A stretch of 64,000 bases of DNA from Przewalskia tangutica. Taxonomy: Eukaryota > Streptophyta > Magnoliopsida > Solanales > Solanaceae. How positions within the stretch are numbered: the stretch's first letter is position 1; the number at the start of each line of letters is the position of its first letter. The notes under the pieces were generated by a model. It made no database searches and was not told the origin of the DNA. It was given only the letters and a program-made list of their open reading frames with translations. The stretch covers positions 8,550,307-8,614,306 of the forward strand of contig CM056724.1 in assembly GCA_029844215.1 (NCBI GenBank), in the 5' to 3' direction. This document shows positions 20,774 to 31,880 of the stretch, piece after piece. A program made the translations under genes and the position numbers.

Positions 20774-23039
20774 AGCATGCAAAGGCATCGACAGAGGAGG
20801 GAGCACAGTAGAGTTTATTCGAATAACACAGGGTAACACAGCACCCAGACCCTTTAGTTTTCATAAGAACAGGGGGGTTTGAATCCCTTTCTTAGTCCAG
20901 CAAAGAAACCAACAACTAAATCTCGCCCTTCTATTCGCATCGCAAAAACCAAACCCCCGAGCGAATCCGACGACTTGATACGCTGCCCCGGTCGCTGTCC
21001 GGAGAAGGTAAACTTAACTCATGCCTGATTTTAGTCTATTCATATTCTGTCGTTTGCCATCTGTTTGAGTGTATGTTAAATTGATATCGATGACTGGTTT
21101 TCATGCTTTTTTTTGTACTTCTGTATATTTGGTGGGACTGCAGGTTGTGTTGAGATTCAGTTTAGTTGTTCCAGTTTGTTAATCTGTTTGGTTGCCTTCA
21201 TAATTGAAAGAATTCTACATGAAATAGGCCCTGCTTTAAGTAAATCCAACTCCTCTCGCTTCTTTTGTGTCGTTTATGTGCTTATGTGTTCATATCTTCG
21301 ATTGTAGCATGCTACTACGTCTCGAGCATGTCCAATTCTGTTTAGATAAAATATAGGAAGGTTTTAGGAAGCAGGGGAAATAGGATTGGTAAATGTATCT
21401 AAAAGTTACATTATATGACATTAGATCTCCAGCTTGGCTTACACATGTTCTATATAAATTGTTGCTGGTTTAAATCAGTGTTGAGAGTGTCAATAGGTTT
21501 GTAAAATGACTTGAGATTAAGCTTTAATTTGATTGTCATTCAGTAACTGCCTTGCATGAACTTATTTTGTCAATGTGATTAGCCTTAGACTCCGGCTGCA
21601 ACCTACTATTTGAAACATGGCACATGCCTTATTATTTGAAGAAATATGTGATCCTCGATTATAAAATGGTGACACGCTTTATCTAGATCGCTCATAAGTG
21701 AGGTCCGATTAGAGTTTACTAGGCTCGTGTGATTTGAACATAAGTCATAACTCTCTCTCCAATCAATCACAATGTCGCCAATAGGCTTGGATCATAAGAT
21801 TTACGTGTCCTTTAATGTTTTAAGACTATAATATCTAGAGTTCCACATTTAGTTTGTTTGCTTTCAAGATCTACACTCATCCTCACATATATGTATTTGC
21901 AATCATTTGCTATAACATTGGTTTGACCTTAAGCATCGATCAATCTTATCTTCTAAATGCCAATTCGAATACTGCATATGTTTTTTAGCAATAGTATGCC
22001 CGGAATTCTATATATGTGTTTGACCCAAACGAGCCTATATATACATCTAACATTCTATCTTTGATTAGTCATTTGGTCATCCCTGTTAGCTTAGCCTGTT
22101 TTGCATGAACTGCCAGCTTAAGTCATCTAGGTATCATGTTAAGCCCATTATAAGAAAACAATTCGCTTAGATTATTGAATTGTGAGCCAGATGTCTTGTT
22201 AAAATCACAACCTAAAGTTCTTAAAAGGATAAGCTCTAAATAGTTATTCTTAGTATACCCGTCTGATTTATACACCGCTTTGCCACTATCATTTTTCTCC
22301 CTTCTACCGGTTGGTGCATACCGCCATCCTATGCTTTTGTTTTGAAAGTGTTACTACCGCACCAATCCTCTTCGACAAAGGCCTCTGTTGGCTTTATGTG
22401 TGCTTGCTTCAATATAAACTATGTGCCAAGTGCTTATTCGTTATTTAATTGGGCTCGTACTAATCCTTATCTTTCTTTTTTTTTACATGGCACGCACCAG
22501 AGCAAAATGAAGAGTCTCCCGGCGAGACTCATCACGAGCTATTTCAAACGACAACCCGCGTCTATGTGCATCCGCATTCGCGTTCGCTTAAGAATTCCTA
22601 GAAAAACAAATAGACGCCACATCCGTCAGAAAGAGCATTCTTAAATCTCATCCTCTCTTTACTTGCATTTCATTTATTTATTTGTTTATTGTAATTTAAT
22701 TACTCTATTTCTGTAATATTTAGGATATTTGGAACAATTAAGCTTCAAACATATAAGGTGGAAAGTAATTCATAATTAGAAACGCACTTCTACTTTATTT
22801 GTCTTTTAGGACTATTAGACATGTCTAAATTCTGCAAAAATAATTTAAATGATTTAACTCGCATCATAAAACCAACATTTTTGTTTATTTAAAATACATA
22901 ACAGATTTCTCCTAAACTCTCAAAAATCGTCTTAAAGCATCTCTTATATAATACTGTATGCAGGTTAGGCAAGATTAATTTAGCTAGCAGTATACACAAT
23001 TAGTCCGTAAATAATCTTTGCATGAGCATATAATTAGTC

Positions 23040-23460
23040 CATAAAGCACCGCATCTTAGCATTTCTAGCACCTTTTAAGCACTCTTTAACATTTAGCATT
23101 CTTTTGCACTTTTAGCACCATTTACTTTTAAAATTAATCTTTAGCACTCTTAAGCACCTTTAGCCTTTTAGCCCCTCTTAGCACTTTTAGCACCTTTAAT
23201 ATGCTAGCACTCCTTTTGCACCTTTGACACCTTTCTTTTTAAGCTTTCTAAGCATTTTTTAGCATTTTTAACCTTTTAGCACTTTTAATATTTTAGCACC
23301 CTTTTAAATATTTTTAAGCCTTCCTTTAAACAATTAGCATCTTATTTATTTTTCTAACACTTTTTCTAAGCAGGAGCCCTTCTAGCATTTAATACCTTTA
23401 GCAACCTTTTACTTTAAGGCACCTTTTAAACATTTTAACATTTTAACATCTTATTAAGCA
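23040..23460 (+). repeat. Degenerate TTTTAGCAC short repeats in LARD-A 5' LTR
   Basis: Dozens of variants of 'tttagcacc', 'tttagcatt' and 'tttaagcact' in the same orientation at 8-20 base spacing. The same array is at 41170-41600 in the 3' LTR, and a shorter run follows at 23698-23850. Confidence 0.75.
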
Positions 23461-23895
23461 GGTGGAGCTTTATTTTGCATTTTAAAAAATATAATAATTA
23501 CCCTAGGTTTGGCAGGACAACCGCAAGTTAGCGGATCTTAGAGGGTGCCTAACCCCTTCCCTCTAGATTAATAAAGAACCCTTACCTAATCTCATTAAGT
23601 TTAGCACCATTAAAATGGAGTTAATGTTTTACTTCAAACTAGTTAAACATTTAGGTGTCCTAATTCACCCAATTAATTAGGTGGCGACTCCGCGAACCCT
23701 TAGCATTCTAGCAACCCTTTAGCATATTAGCACATTTTAGCAATCCCTAGCAACCTTTTGCATTTTAGCACCGTTTAAGCATTTTAAAACCTTCAAGCCT
23801 TTTAACTATTTAGCATTTATTTTCTTTATTTTCTAACGCTTTTTTATTAAGCAGGGAGTTTAGAAAATAAATGCCATGACGAAAAAGGCGCGACA

Positions 23896-25259
23896 GAATG
23901 GCGACTCCATCGGGATTTTAGGTTCTTAACCACAATGCACCTAGGGTTATTGTTTGGCAATTATTTTGCATTTAATTTTGTGTGTTGTATTTTGTTTATT
24001 TCTTGCTACTTGCCTTACCGCTTTCCTTAAACTGGCATTCCGCTCATATTTCTTCCATTCTGGAAAATTCACACAATCACACACTCACGCTACGGCGTGC
24101 TCGCGCACCGCAAATTTCTTTCAAAATATCCAAATTTTAGGAGAGTTGGCGCCGCGGAGTTAGATCGGTTTCGTCGATCAACCGCGTAGCCTTCTCTCGA
24201 GTTGTCCGCCGAACCTTGCGCCTAGTAAAGACAAATCTTAGCAACTCAGATGTAGCTAGACCACCCTTATTTTAGGGCACGCATGCATTTACCTTAGGTG
24301 GGTCAATCCTTGGCATCGACACCACAATTAGGAAAACACCAAACTTGTCGACGGGTTTCTGAACCCAACGACCAACCAGCATATTATGTGTAGCGTGGCA
24401 ATGACAGACAAATCCAAGCCCAATCATGACATGCTGAAATTGGGAAAAGTGCCGCATTTGGTCGCCATTTCCAACAAAGGCATTATAGTTGGACGACTTG
24501 ACAAATCCGCCATAATCTCGCATAAGTGACGCTAGGCTTCCTCGCATAAAGAGGTCCCCCTTGCATGTTAGGAAACATTTGAATGTGCTATGTGCAATAT
24601 ATCTGCTACATACCTGCAAATTATGTGCTTTATGCTAACACCGTTTGTTGCATTTTTTAGAAAGATTTATCATCCTCCCCAAAGGTCGATTTGTATTTGA
24701 CTAAGCAATGACAGAGCATCGATATCCCATAAGATCAAAGGTACGGTCCAGCGACATAACTGATTCAAGGGCATTTGAGCAGAACGAGTCGGAACCTGTC
24801 TTGATTCCTATAAGCAAAGCAGGGGTCTCAGAATAGAAAAGATCAGAATGGCCCAGAAACATAACATACAAGCAACTACATTGAAGACCCACGTTAGCCG
24901 CATACCCTTTTCAAAATCGGGACAATGTAGGAAACCGCATACGGATTGCAAGTCCAAACAAAGCTAGGCACGTGGATATCGAACGAACGGCGAAGTTAAA
25001 TGCGAATCGACCCAAAACTCACAAATTTTCTTTGGCGCGTGTTCTTCATATTATGAGCGAAAGTGCAATAAGCGTAAAATACGCAAAGTTTCTTCAGATA
25101 GCGTAGCGTAAAAGCAAGAAAGGCGCAGGATGACAACAATCCAAAGTCCGCAGCAAAAGCAGCAACAGCAGAAAGGGGCATCAACAATCAGCAGTCAAAG
25201 TTCGAAGTTCCGCGACAAAACCTAGCGCCTCAACTCGGGTATAAAGTCAAATTGGCAAC
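23896..25259 (+). other. LARD-A leader (5' internal region), non-coding
   Basis: No gag. It is the reverse complement, with many small differences, of the LARD-B leader at about 30430-31880. Both contain the block with ttcaaaatatccaaatttta and ggagagttggcgcc. A 115-codon frame on the minus strand (24272-24619) has no recognised family. Confidence 0.7.
23899..23915 (+). other. Primer-binding site of LARD-A
   Basis: tggcgactccatcggga, three bases after the LTR end. It is a variant of tggcgactccgctgggga at 31861-31878 in LARD-B. TGGCGACTC is the PBS start known from Ogre/TatV elements, which use an arginine tRNA. Confidence 0.75.
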
Positions 25260-25264
25260 CCACG

Positions 25265-27782
25265 TGTAACGCCCCATTTTCGACCGGAGCCGGAAACGGG
25301 ATTACCGCTACGCATGGTGGATTCCCGAAATGCAATTTAAAGGAGTCGCCACCTAATTATTATAGTGAATTAGGACATCAAAATGTAGCATAAAATACTA
25401 CGAATGATCTCCATTTTAAAGTCCGCGAAAGCATCACGAGATTCTAGGTAAGTGTTCTTTATTATCCTAAAGGAAGGGGTTAGGCACTCCTAAAGGATCC
25501 GCTAACTCATGGTTGTCCGCTCAAACTTAGGTTAATATTATTGTGCTAACATGCAATTCTAAGGGTATTCTAATTATTAAACTAACCAAGTGATATTTAA
25601 ACTAGGCATGCAAATATTTAATATAGATATGTATTTAACAAGATAGTAATGAAAGCAAATAAACATAAAAGATGTAATGAAGATAAATTAGCAACATTTT
25701 GCTTTTATTTCATTTTATGCGAATGATTTAACTTTGGGGCGCCTCGGCACTGCAGACACTTAGTAGAAGAGTTAGTAAATGATAAATAAATTACCAAACA
25801 CACAACAATATCTGTAGATATATAGATATATATATGTAAAATATATCAGAAAAGATATATTTTTATATAGTGCTGGCTCAAATGTTATGCCAAGAATACT
25901 AAGACATGAGAAGCAATATCGCTACGGCTGGCCGACTCGCCTCCCAGTGAACGATACTACGATTCTCGCCCAATCTTTTCACTTTCCTCCTCGCCCACAT
26001 ATTCCGCCTCGCTACCACTGAGGCCTCGGATCGACTGATAAATCCTTCTTTGGCCAGAGTATCAAATTCAAAATCAAAGAAATACCAAGTGTAGTAACTT
26101 GTTCAAAAATCAAGAAATACCAAGTGTAGTATCATATTCAAAAATTAGTTTAATAAAGTAATAAAGGGCAAACTGTCTGCATTAATCCCAAAATCAATAT
26201 CATAACAATGATAAAACCCACAAAACCCGTCGTAGCAAAATTTAACATACCCACAAACATTCACCATAGCAAAACCATAAAATGAATTCAAGGCAAGAAA
26301 TCGTAAAATAGCAAAGCAGTAGCCAACAACATCACCGAAAATAGTAGGAGCAGGATAGTTCGCGAATTTCAAAGCGCCGGAGTTTTACTCCCAGATACTA
26401 AAGAAATCAAATCACATAACAACAGATAACAAGACGCAATCACCCAACAACAATGGCAAATCGACAAACAATGATCAAAACAACAATAATAGCCAACAAA
26501 ATGGAGAAGCAATCGTAACGTCACGGAGTTTAAATCCGACAAGGCTCAACGTTACCAACGGAGAGAGGCAAAGCCGCGTACTTCCACTCGGGCCACGCCG
26601 AGCGACGCCACATAATAAAGGTACAATCGACGGAAATCGAATGTCGCCAACAACAAGAAAAGAAACCAAATCACCCACTACACATGTAATGATAATAAAG
26701 ATTGGAGCGAGTAATACAGACGGTACAATGACATCACTACAACGGCGAAGTTCGCCGGAGCAACGCCGCCATTGCTGCTCACCGACGCTAATAGCCGCGA
26801 ACGAGGCGATGATGTGATGGTTCACCGTTAACGGAATGGGAGTTCCAAATGGAGCGACGATAGTCAAGAATGATGGGAAGAGTTCAAACTCCGCGTGACT
26901 TCACGGAGTTAATGGCGTGACAGTTGGTTCGGCCACACGCGAGGTTCGACGTTGTTGCTACGGGCGGCGGCGAGGAGTAGGATCTGTGGTGATGTATGGC
27001 GCGCGGGGTGCCGGGTGTTTTAATGGAGGTTCACGGAGTTTTAGAACTCCGCGAAAGCGCGGATGATACGGGCGGCGCATGGAAGCTGAGGGAGAAAAGG
27101 TTCTCCCTTGAAAAATGAAAACAAAAGTGGGCTGATCTTTTATGTATATGAATGTTGGGCTGCCCTTCAAAGAAAAAAAATGAACGTTGTATTCCCTTTT
27201 TAAAAATCGCTGAATGTTGTCCCCTGCATTTTCTCGCTATTTTTGTGAACGCCGGGCCGCTTCGTGGGCTCTTTTTGTACCGAAATGAACGCTGCCTTCT
27301 TTATTTTTGTGCCGCTGATTCATACGCCTCTTTTTAATAAGTGGGTAAGGTGTTTAGGGGGGAAATGAAAAGTGAGTTTGAAATTTAAAAGATGGGGAAA
27401 TAAGAGGGGGTGTTTGGATGAAAATAAAAATGGTGTTGGATTGGAATGATTTGGATTGGGTTCCGTACTGGACTGGTGCAAAATTATAAATGTAAATGCC
27501 GATGCAATAATAATAAAATACAATATTTAGACACATGTTTAATGTCTAATTAAAATTAAAGTGGGATGTCAATTAATTATTTAAAGAGATGCAAAATATT
27601 ATTATAATAGAAATATAATATTAACGAAACATAATGCTTAAATAAAAATAAAAGACGAATGTCATTTTGTGAATAAATAAACATAGAATATTATATAAAA
27701 TATGCAAAAATAACGATTAAAATGCTAAAGTGCTAAAATAGTTAAAATTGCACGAATATACAAAAACGTCAAAATTGGATCA
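25265..27782 (-). repeat. 3' LTR of LARD-B
   Basis: Begins tgtaacgccccattttcgacc on the plus strand, as does the middle LTR at 31881, and aligns with it throughout. It ends ...aaaattggatca before a 'tcctctttg' polypurine-side motif that is also found (inverted) beside the LARD-A 3' LTR. Confidence 0.82.
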
Positions 27783-28556
27783 CAAAGATGTCCTCTTTGT
27801 ACGGAGACGATGGAAGAGTCTTCTGACAAAGACGCTGACTCAGAGCCAATTTTGTCCTCGCTTATAAACTAGAACTCAAAGCGGGCCGATGCGCATTTAG
27901 AATCGTCCAAGGTCGAATTGTGACGACACTGGTCGCTATGGCGATAAAGTAAAAGTAAAGCCGACGCAGATTGAAAATGTCCCAAAGGTCGAATTATGAT
28001 GACACCGTCATTGTGATGCCAAAATTAGTATGCGCGTATCGAGATTCAAATTTTATCCGGTCGAATTATGATGACATCGGGTCACGCGAGGTCAAAAATT
28101 AAAACCAAAGCGGAGTAGATTTAAAATCACAATGTCAATTATGACGACATCAGGTCAAGGGCGCTGCAGACGCCGAGGAGAGCGGATCGACATTCGAGGT
28201 ACAAATCGCTTGCTCAGAAGAGGTAGTTCCACGCCAGGCTCGCTCTCGTGCTAAGACTTAAACAAACGGTTAGTGCATAATCATAAGGCAAATGATAACG
28301 CATGAATTTATATGCAATGTAATCGTTGAGTATAAAATGCTATCTCGCGAAAGGTGATGACGCCGCCAGAATGCCGTGATTTCGCTCGCACGGACGTGTT
28401 GCGATTGTGAATGCGAATATGTTGTCCTTGCTGCAATCGCCCTCAGATCAAGCTCAAGAAAGAGTTAGTGCATAAATCGCTAAGATGTAATAATAAAGCA
28501 AGCGTAAGAAATGCAATTTCGAGAACAGAAAGTCGCCCCGCAGATGCGAGAGGCCG

Positions 28557-30235
28557 ACGATGGCGCTGACTTGGCTGCGGCCGATAACGCTGCCGCTCGA
28601 CGTGTTGGCCGGGCGCCGCGAGACTTGGCAGGCCGATAACGCCGCTGCTCGACTTGCCGCCGATAACGCCGCCGCTCGGACGCTGGGCCGGGCGCCGCTG
28701 CATTTGCTGCGGCCGATAACGCCGCCGCACGGACGCGGCCGCCGGGCGCCGCTGCACGGACTTGCCGCTACCGATAACGCCGCCGCACGGACGTGTTGCC
28801 GGGCGCCGCTGCACGGACTTGCCGGCCGATAACGCCGCCGCACGGACGCAGTACAGCCGGCCGCTGCCGCAGACGCACGCCGGCGATGTCGCCGCTCGAC
28901 ATAACGCCGATAACGCCGCCGCTGACGATTGACGCCGGGCGCCGGCGCGACTCACGCCGACGGTGTCGCCGCCGACACACGCCGATAACGCCGCCGCCGA
29001 CGTATTGCCGGCGCCGCGCCGCTGCAGACGCACGCCGACGGTGTCGCCGCTCGACACACGCCGATAACGCCGCCGCTCGGACGATTGCCGCCGGGCGCCG
29101 CTGCACGCACGCCGACGGTGTCGCCGCTCGACACAATGTTGATAACGCCGCTGTTCGGACGATTGCCGCCGGCCGCTGCAGACGCACGCCGGCGGTGTCG
29201 CCGTCGACACAATGTCGATAACGCCGCTTCTCGGACGATTCGCCGGGCGCTGCGGTAACGCACGCCACGTGTCGCCGCTCGACACACGCCGATAACGCCG
29301 CCGCTCGACGATTGCCGCCGGGCGCCGCTGCAGACGCACGCCGATGGTGTCGCCGCCGACACAATGCCGATAACGCCGCCGCTCGGACGCTGGCCGGGCG
29401 CCGCTGCGCAGACGCACGCCGACGTGTCGCCGCCGACACACGCCGATAACGCCGCTCGACGTGCCGCCGGGCGCCGCTGCAGACGCAATGATGATCGTGT
29501 CGCCGCTCGACACACGCCGACGACGCCGCTGCTCGACGCGGCCGCCGGGCGCCGCGCAGACGCCGACGGTGTCGCCGCCGACACACGCCGATAACGCCGC
29601 CGCTCGGACGCGGTTGCCGGGCGCTGCCGCTGCAGACGCCGACGTCACGTGTCGCCGCCGACACAACGCCGATAACGCCGCTCGGACGGCCGGCCGGGCG
29701 CGTTGCTGCAGACGCCGATGTGTCGCCGCCGACACAACGCCGATAACGCCGCCGCTCGACGCGCCGCCGCCGGGCGCCGCTGCGCAGACGCACGCCGACG
29801 TGTCGCCGCTCGACACACGCCGGCGACGCTGCCGCTCGGACGTGTCGCCGGGCGCCGCTGCAGACGCAGCGGTCACGGGTGTCGCCGCTCGACACACGCC
29901 GATAACGCCGCCGCTCGGACGATTGCCGCCGGGCGCCGCTGCAGACGCACGCCGATGGTGTCGCCGCCGACACACGCCGATAACGCCGCCGCTCGACGCG
30001 TTGCCGGGCGCCGCTGCGCAGACGCACGCCGACGGTGTCGCCGCCGACACACGCCGGCGACGCCGCTCGACGTGTTGCCGGGCGCCGGGCACGCACGCCG
30101 ACGGTGTCGCCGTCGACACAACGTTGATAACGCCGCCGCTCGGACGATTGCCGCCGGGCGCCGCGTAGCCGCACGATGATGTCGCCGCCGGACACACGCC
30201 GATAACGCCGCGTTCGACGATTGCCGCCGCCTCCA
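28557..30235. repeat. GC-rich tandem array in LARD-B internal region
   Basis: About two dozen head-to-tail units built around 'ccgataacgccgccgctcg' and 'gccgggcgccgctgcagacg'. Most are close to 76-80 bp; the first few are near 50 bp and lack the 'tgtcgccgccgacac' part. Unit length near a multiple of three and lack of stop-forming words keep several frames open (up to 584 codons), which is a compositional effect and not evidence of coding. The array is extremely CpG-rich inside strongly AT-rich flanks. Confidence 0.9.
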
Positions 30236-30429
30236 GAATAAATGCTCCCGCAAGCTAAGCTCGAGAAAACGTTAGTGTATACCGCTTAAACGAAATGATA
30301 AATACATACGAGAAGTGCAATTTTAAGGGCAGATGTCGCCCCGATACGCCGATTAATATCGACGTTGTCCTCGCACGGACACGCTAAATGTCGCAATCGA
30401 TTTAATTGTCACGATGCCTTTGTTGGGCG

Positions 30430-31880
30430 GATGCGCGAGTTGCCAATTTGACTTTATGCCCGAAGCCGATGCGCTAGGTTTTGTCATGACCAACTTTGAT
30501 CGATTATCGATGCCTTTTTCCACGCCGCTTTTGCCGCGACTTTGATTGTTGTCATCCTCTCGCTTTGTTGCTTTGCCGCTTGCTAATACGAAGAAACCTT
30601 TGTCGATTTTCTCGCTTCGCTATTGCACTTTCTCGCTCATAATATGAAAAGACCGCGCTAAAAGAAAATTTGTGAGTTTCGTGGTGGTCGATTCAGATCC
30701 GACTTCGCCATTCCTCGACATCCGCGCTCGACTGCTTGACTTGCAATCCTTGTCCCGCTTCCTACATTGTCCCGCTTTGAAAGCGGTGTCCGCCTAAAGT
30801 GGATCTCAATGTAGTTGCCAGATGTAATGATGTTTCGCCTTCGATTTCGCACGTAGGTGGCCATTTGTCGCAGAATCGGGCGAGGCGCTCGACGGATCTA
30901 CGCCGCTTTTCTTTTCGAGACCGCTTTGCCTATAGAACTAAGATGTTCCACTGCTCGCTTCAAATGCCCTTGAATCGGCCATGTCTGACCGTGTCTTTGA
31001 TCTTGGAAAATATCGATGCTCATTGCTTAGTCAAATACAAATCGACCTTTCGGGAGATGATAAATCCTTTAGAAAATGCAACAAACTGCGTTAGCATAAA
31101 ACACATAATTTATGTAGCGTATATATCGCACATAGCACATTCAAACGCTTCCTAACACGCAGGGACCTCTTTATGCCGCAGGTAAGCCTAAACGCCACTT
31201 ACGCGAGATTATGACGGATTTGTCCAAGTCGCCCAACTATAATGCCTTTGTTGGAAATGACCAAACGACGGCACTTTTCCCAATTTCGCACGTCATGATT
31301 AGGCTTCGATTTGTCCGTCATTGCCACGCCTACACATAATATGTCGTTGGTCGTCGTTAAGAAACCCGTCGACAAGTTTCGCGTCTCATTAATCGCGCGC
31401 CGATGCGCGACCGACTCACCTAAGGTAAATGCATGACGCCCTAAAATAAGCGGTATAGCTCTATCTTAAGTTTCTAAGATTTGGCTTACTAGACGCAGCG
31501 TTCCCGAGCGACAACTCGAGCGGTATACGCTACCGATCGACGAACCGATCTAACTCAAGCAGCGCCAACTCTCCTAAAATTTGGATATTTTGAAAGAAAT
31601 TTGCAGGCGCCAAGCACACCAACGCGCGAGCTGTGATAGTGTGAATTTTCCGTAACGGAAGAAATACGAGCGAACGCCGCTTAAGGAAAGCGTGAATAAA
31701 TAGCGCTAATACAATATGCAAATATTTATATGTAAAGTAGAATAATTTAGACAAATCATAAAAGCAAATGAATGTAAAACACGTATAGAAATTTTAAGCA
31801 GATAAGAAAAAATAAAGCACAGTAAATAACCTATGTTTGTTATGGTTAAGAACCTAAATATCCCCAGCGGAGTCGCCATC
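30430..31880 (-). other. LARD-B leader (5' internal region), non-coding
   Basis: Reverse complement of the LARD-A leader at 23896-25259; the adjoining 30236-30440 matches 35940-36130 in LARD-A. The two LARDs therefore share a 5' internal region although their LTRs differ over most of their length. Confidence 0.7.
31861..31878 (-). other. Primer-binding site of LARD-B
   Basis: Minus strand: LTR end ...gttaca, two bases, then tggcgactccgctgggga. A clean Ogre/TatV-type PBS that sets the orientation. Confidence 0.82.

Larger units (their letters stand above)
11196..23895 (+). repeat. 5' LTR of LARD-A, split by the Tat-type element
   Basis: 11196-12143 and 20583-23895 align collinearly with 37888-42038. 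The break is at 'catgcacat' / 'cacatccagcc', an uninterrupted 'catgcacatccagcc' in the 3' LTR at about 38764. The repeated cacat is the target duplication of the nested element. The 3' half carries degenerate TTTTAGCAC repeats. Confidence 0.88.

Noticed and set aside
26475..26867. 130-codon hydrophobic frame in the LARD-B LTR (also 33145-33399)
   Set aside because: It lies wholly inside an LTR, the second copy is shifted and truncated, and no family is recognisable.
28443..30197. A 584-codon open frame and several other long frames on both strands
   Set aside because: They are by-products of a tandem array whose unit is near a multiple of three and contains almost no stop-forming words. All frames are similarly open, and no signal, start context or domain is present.
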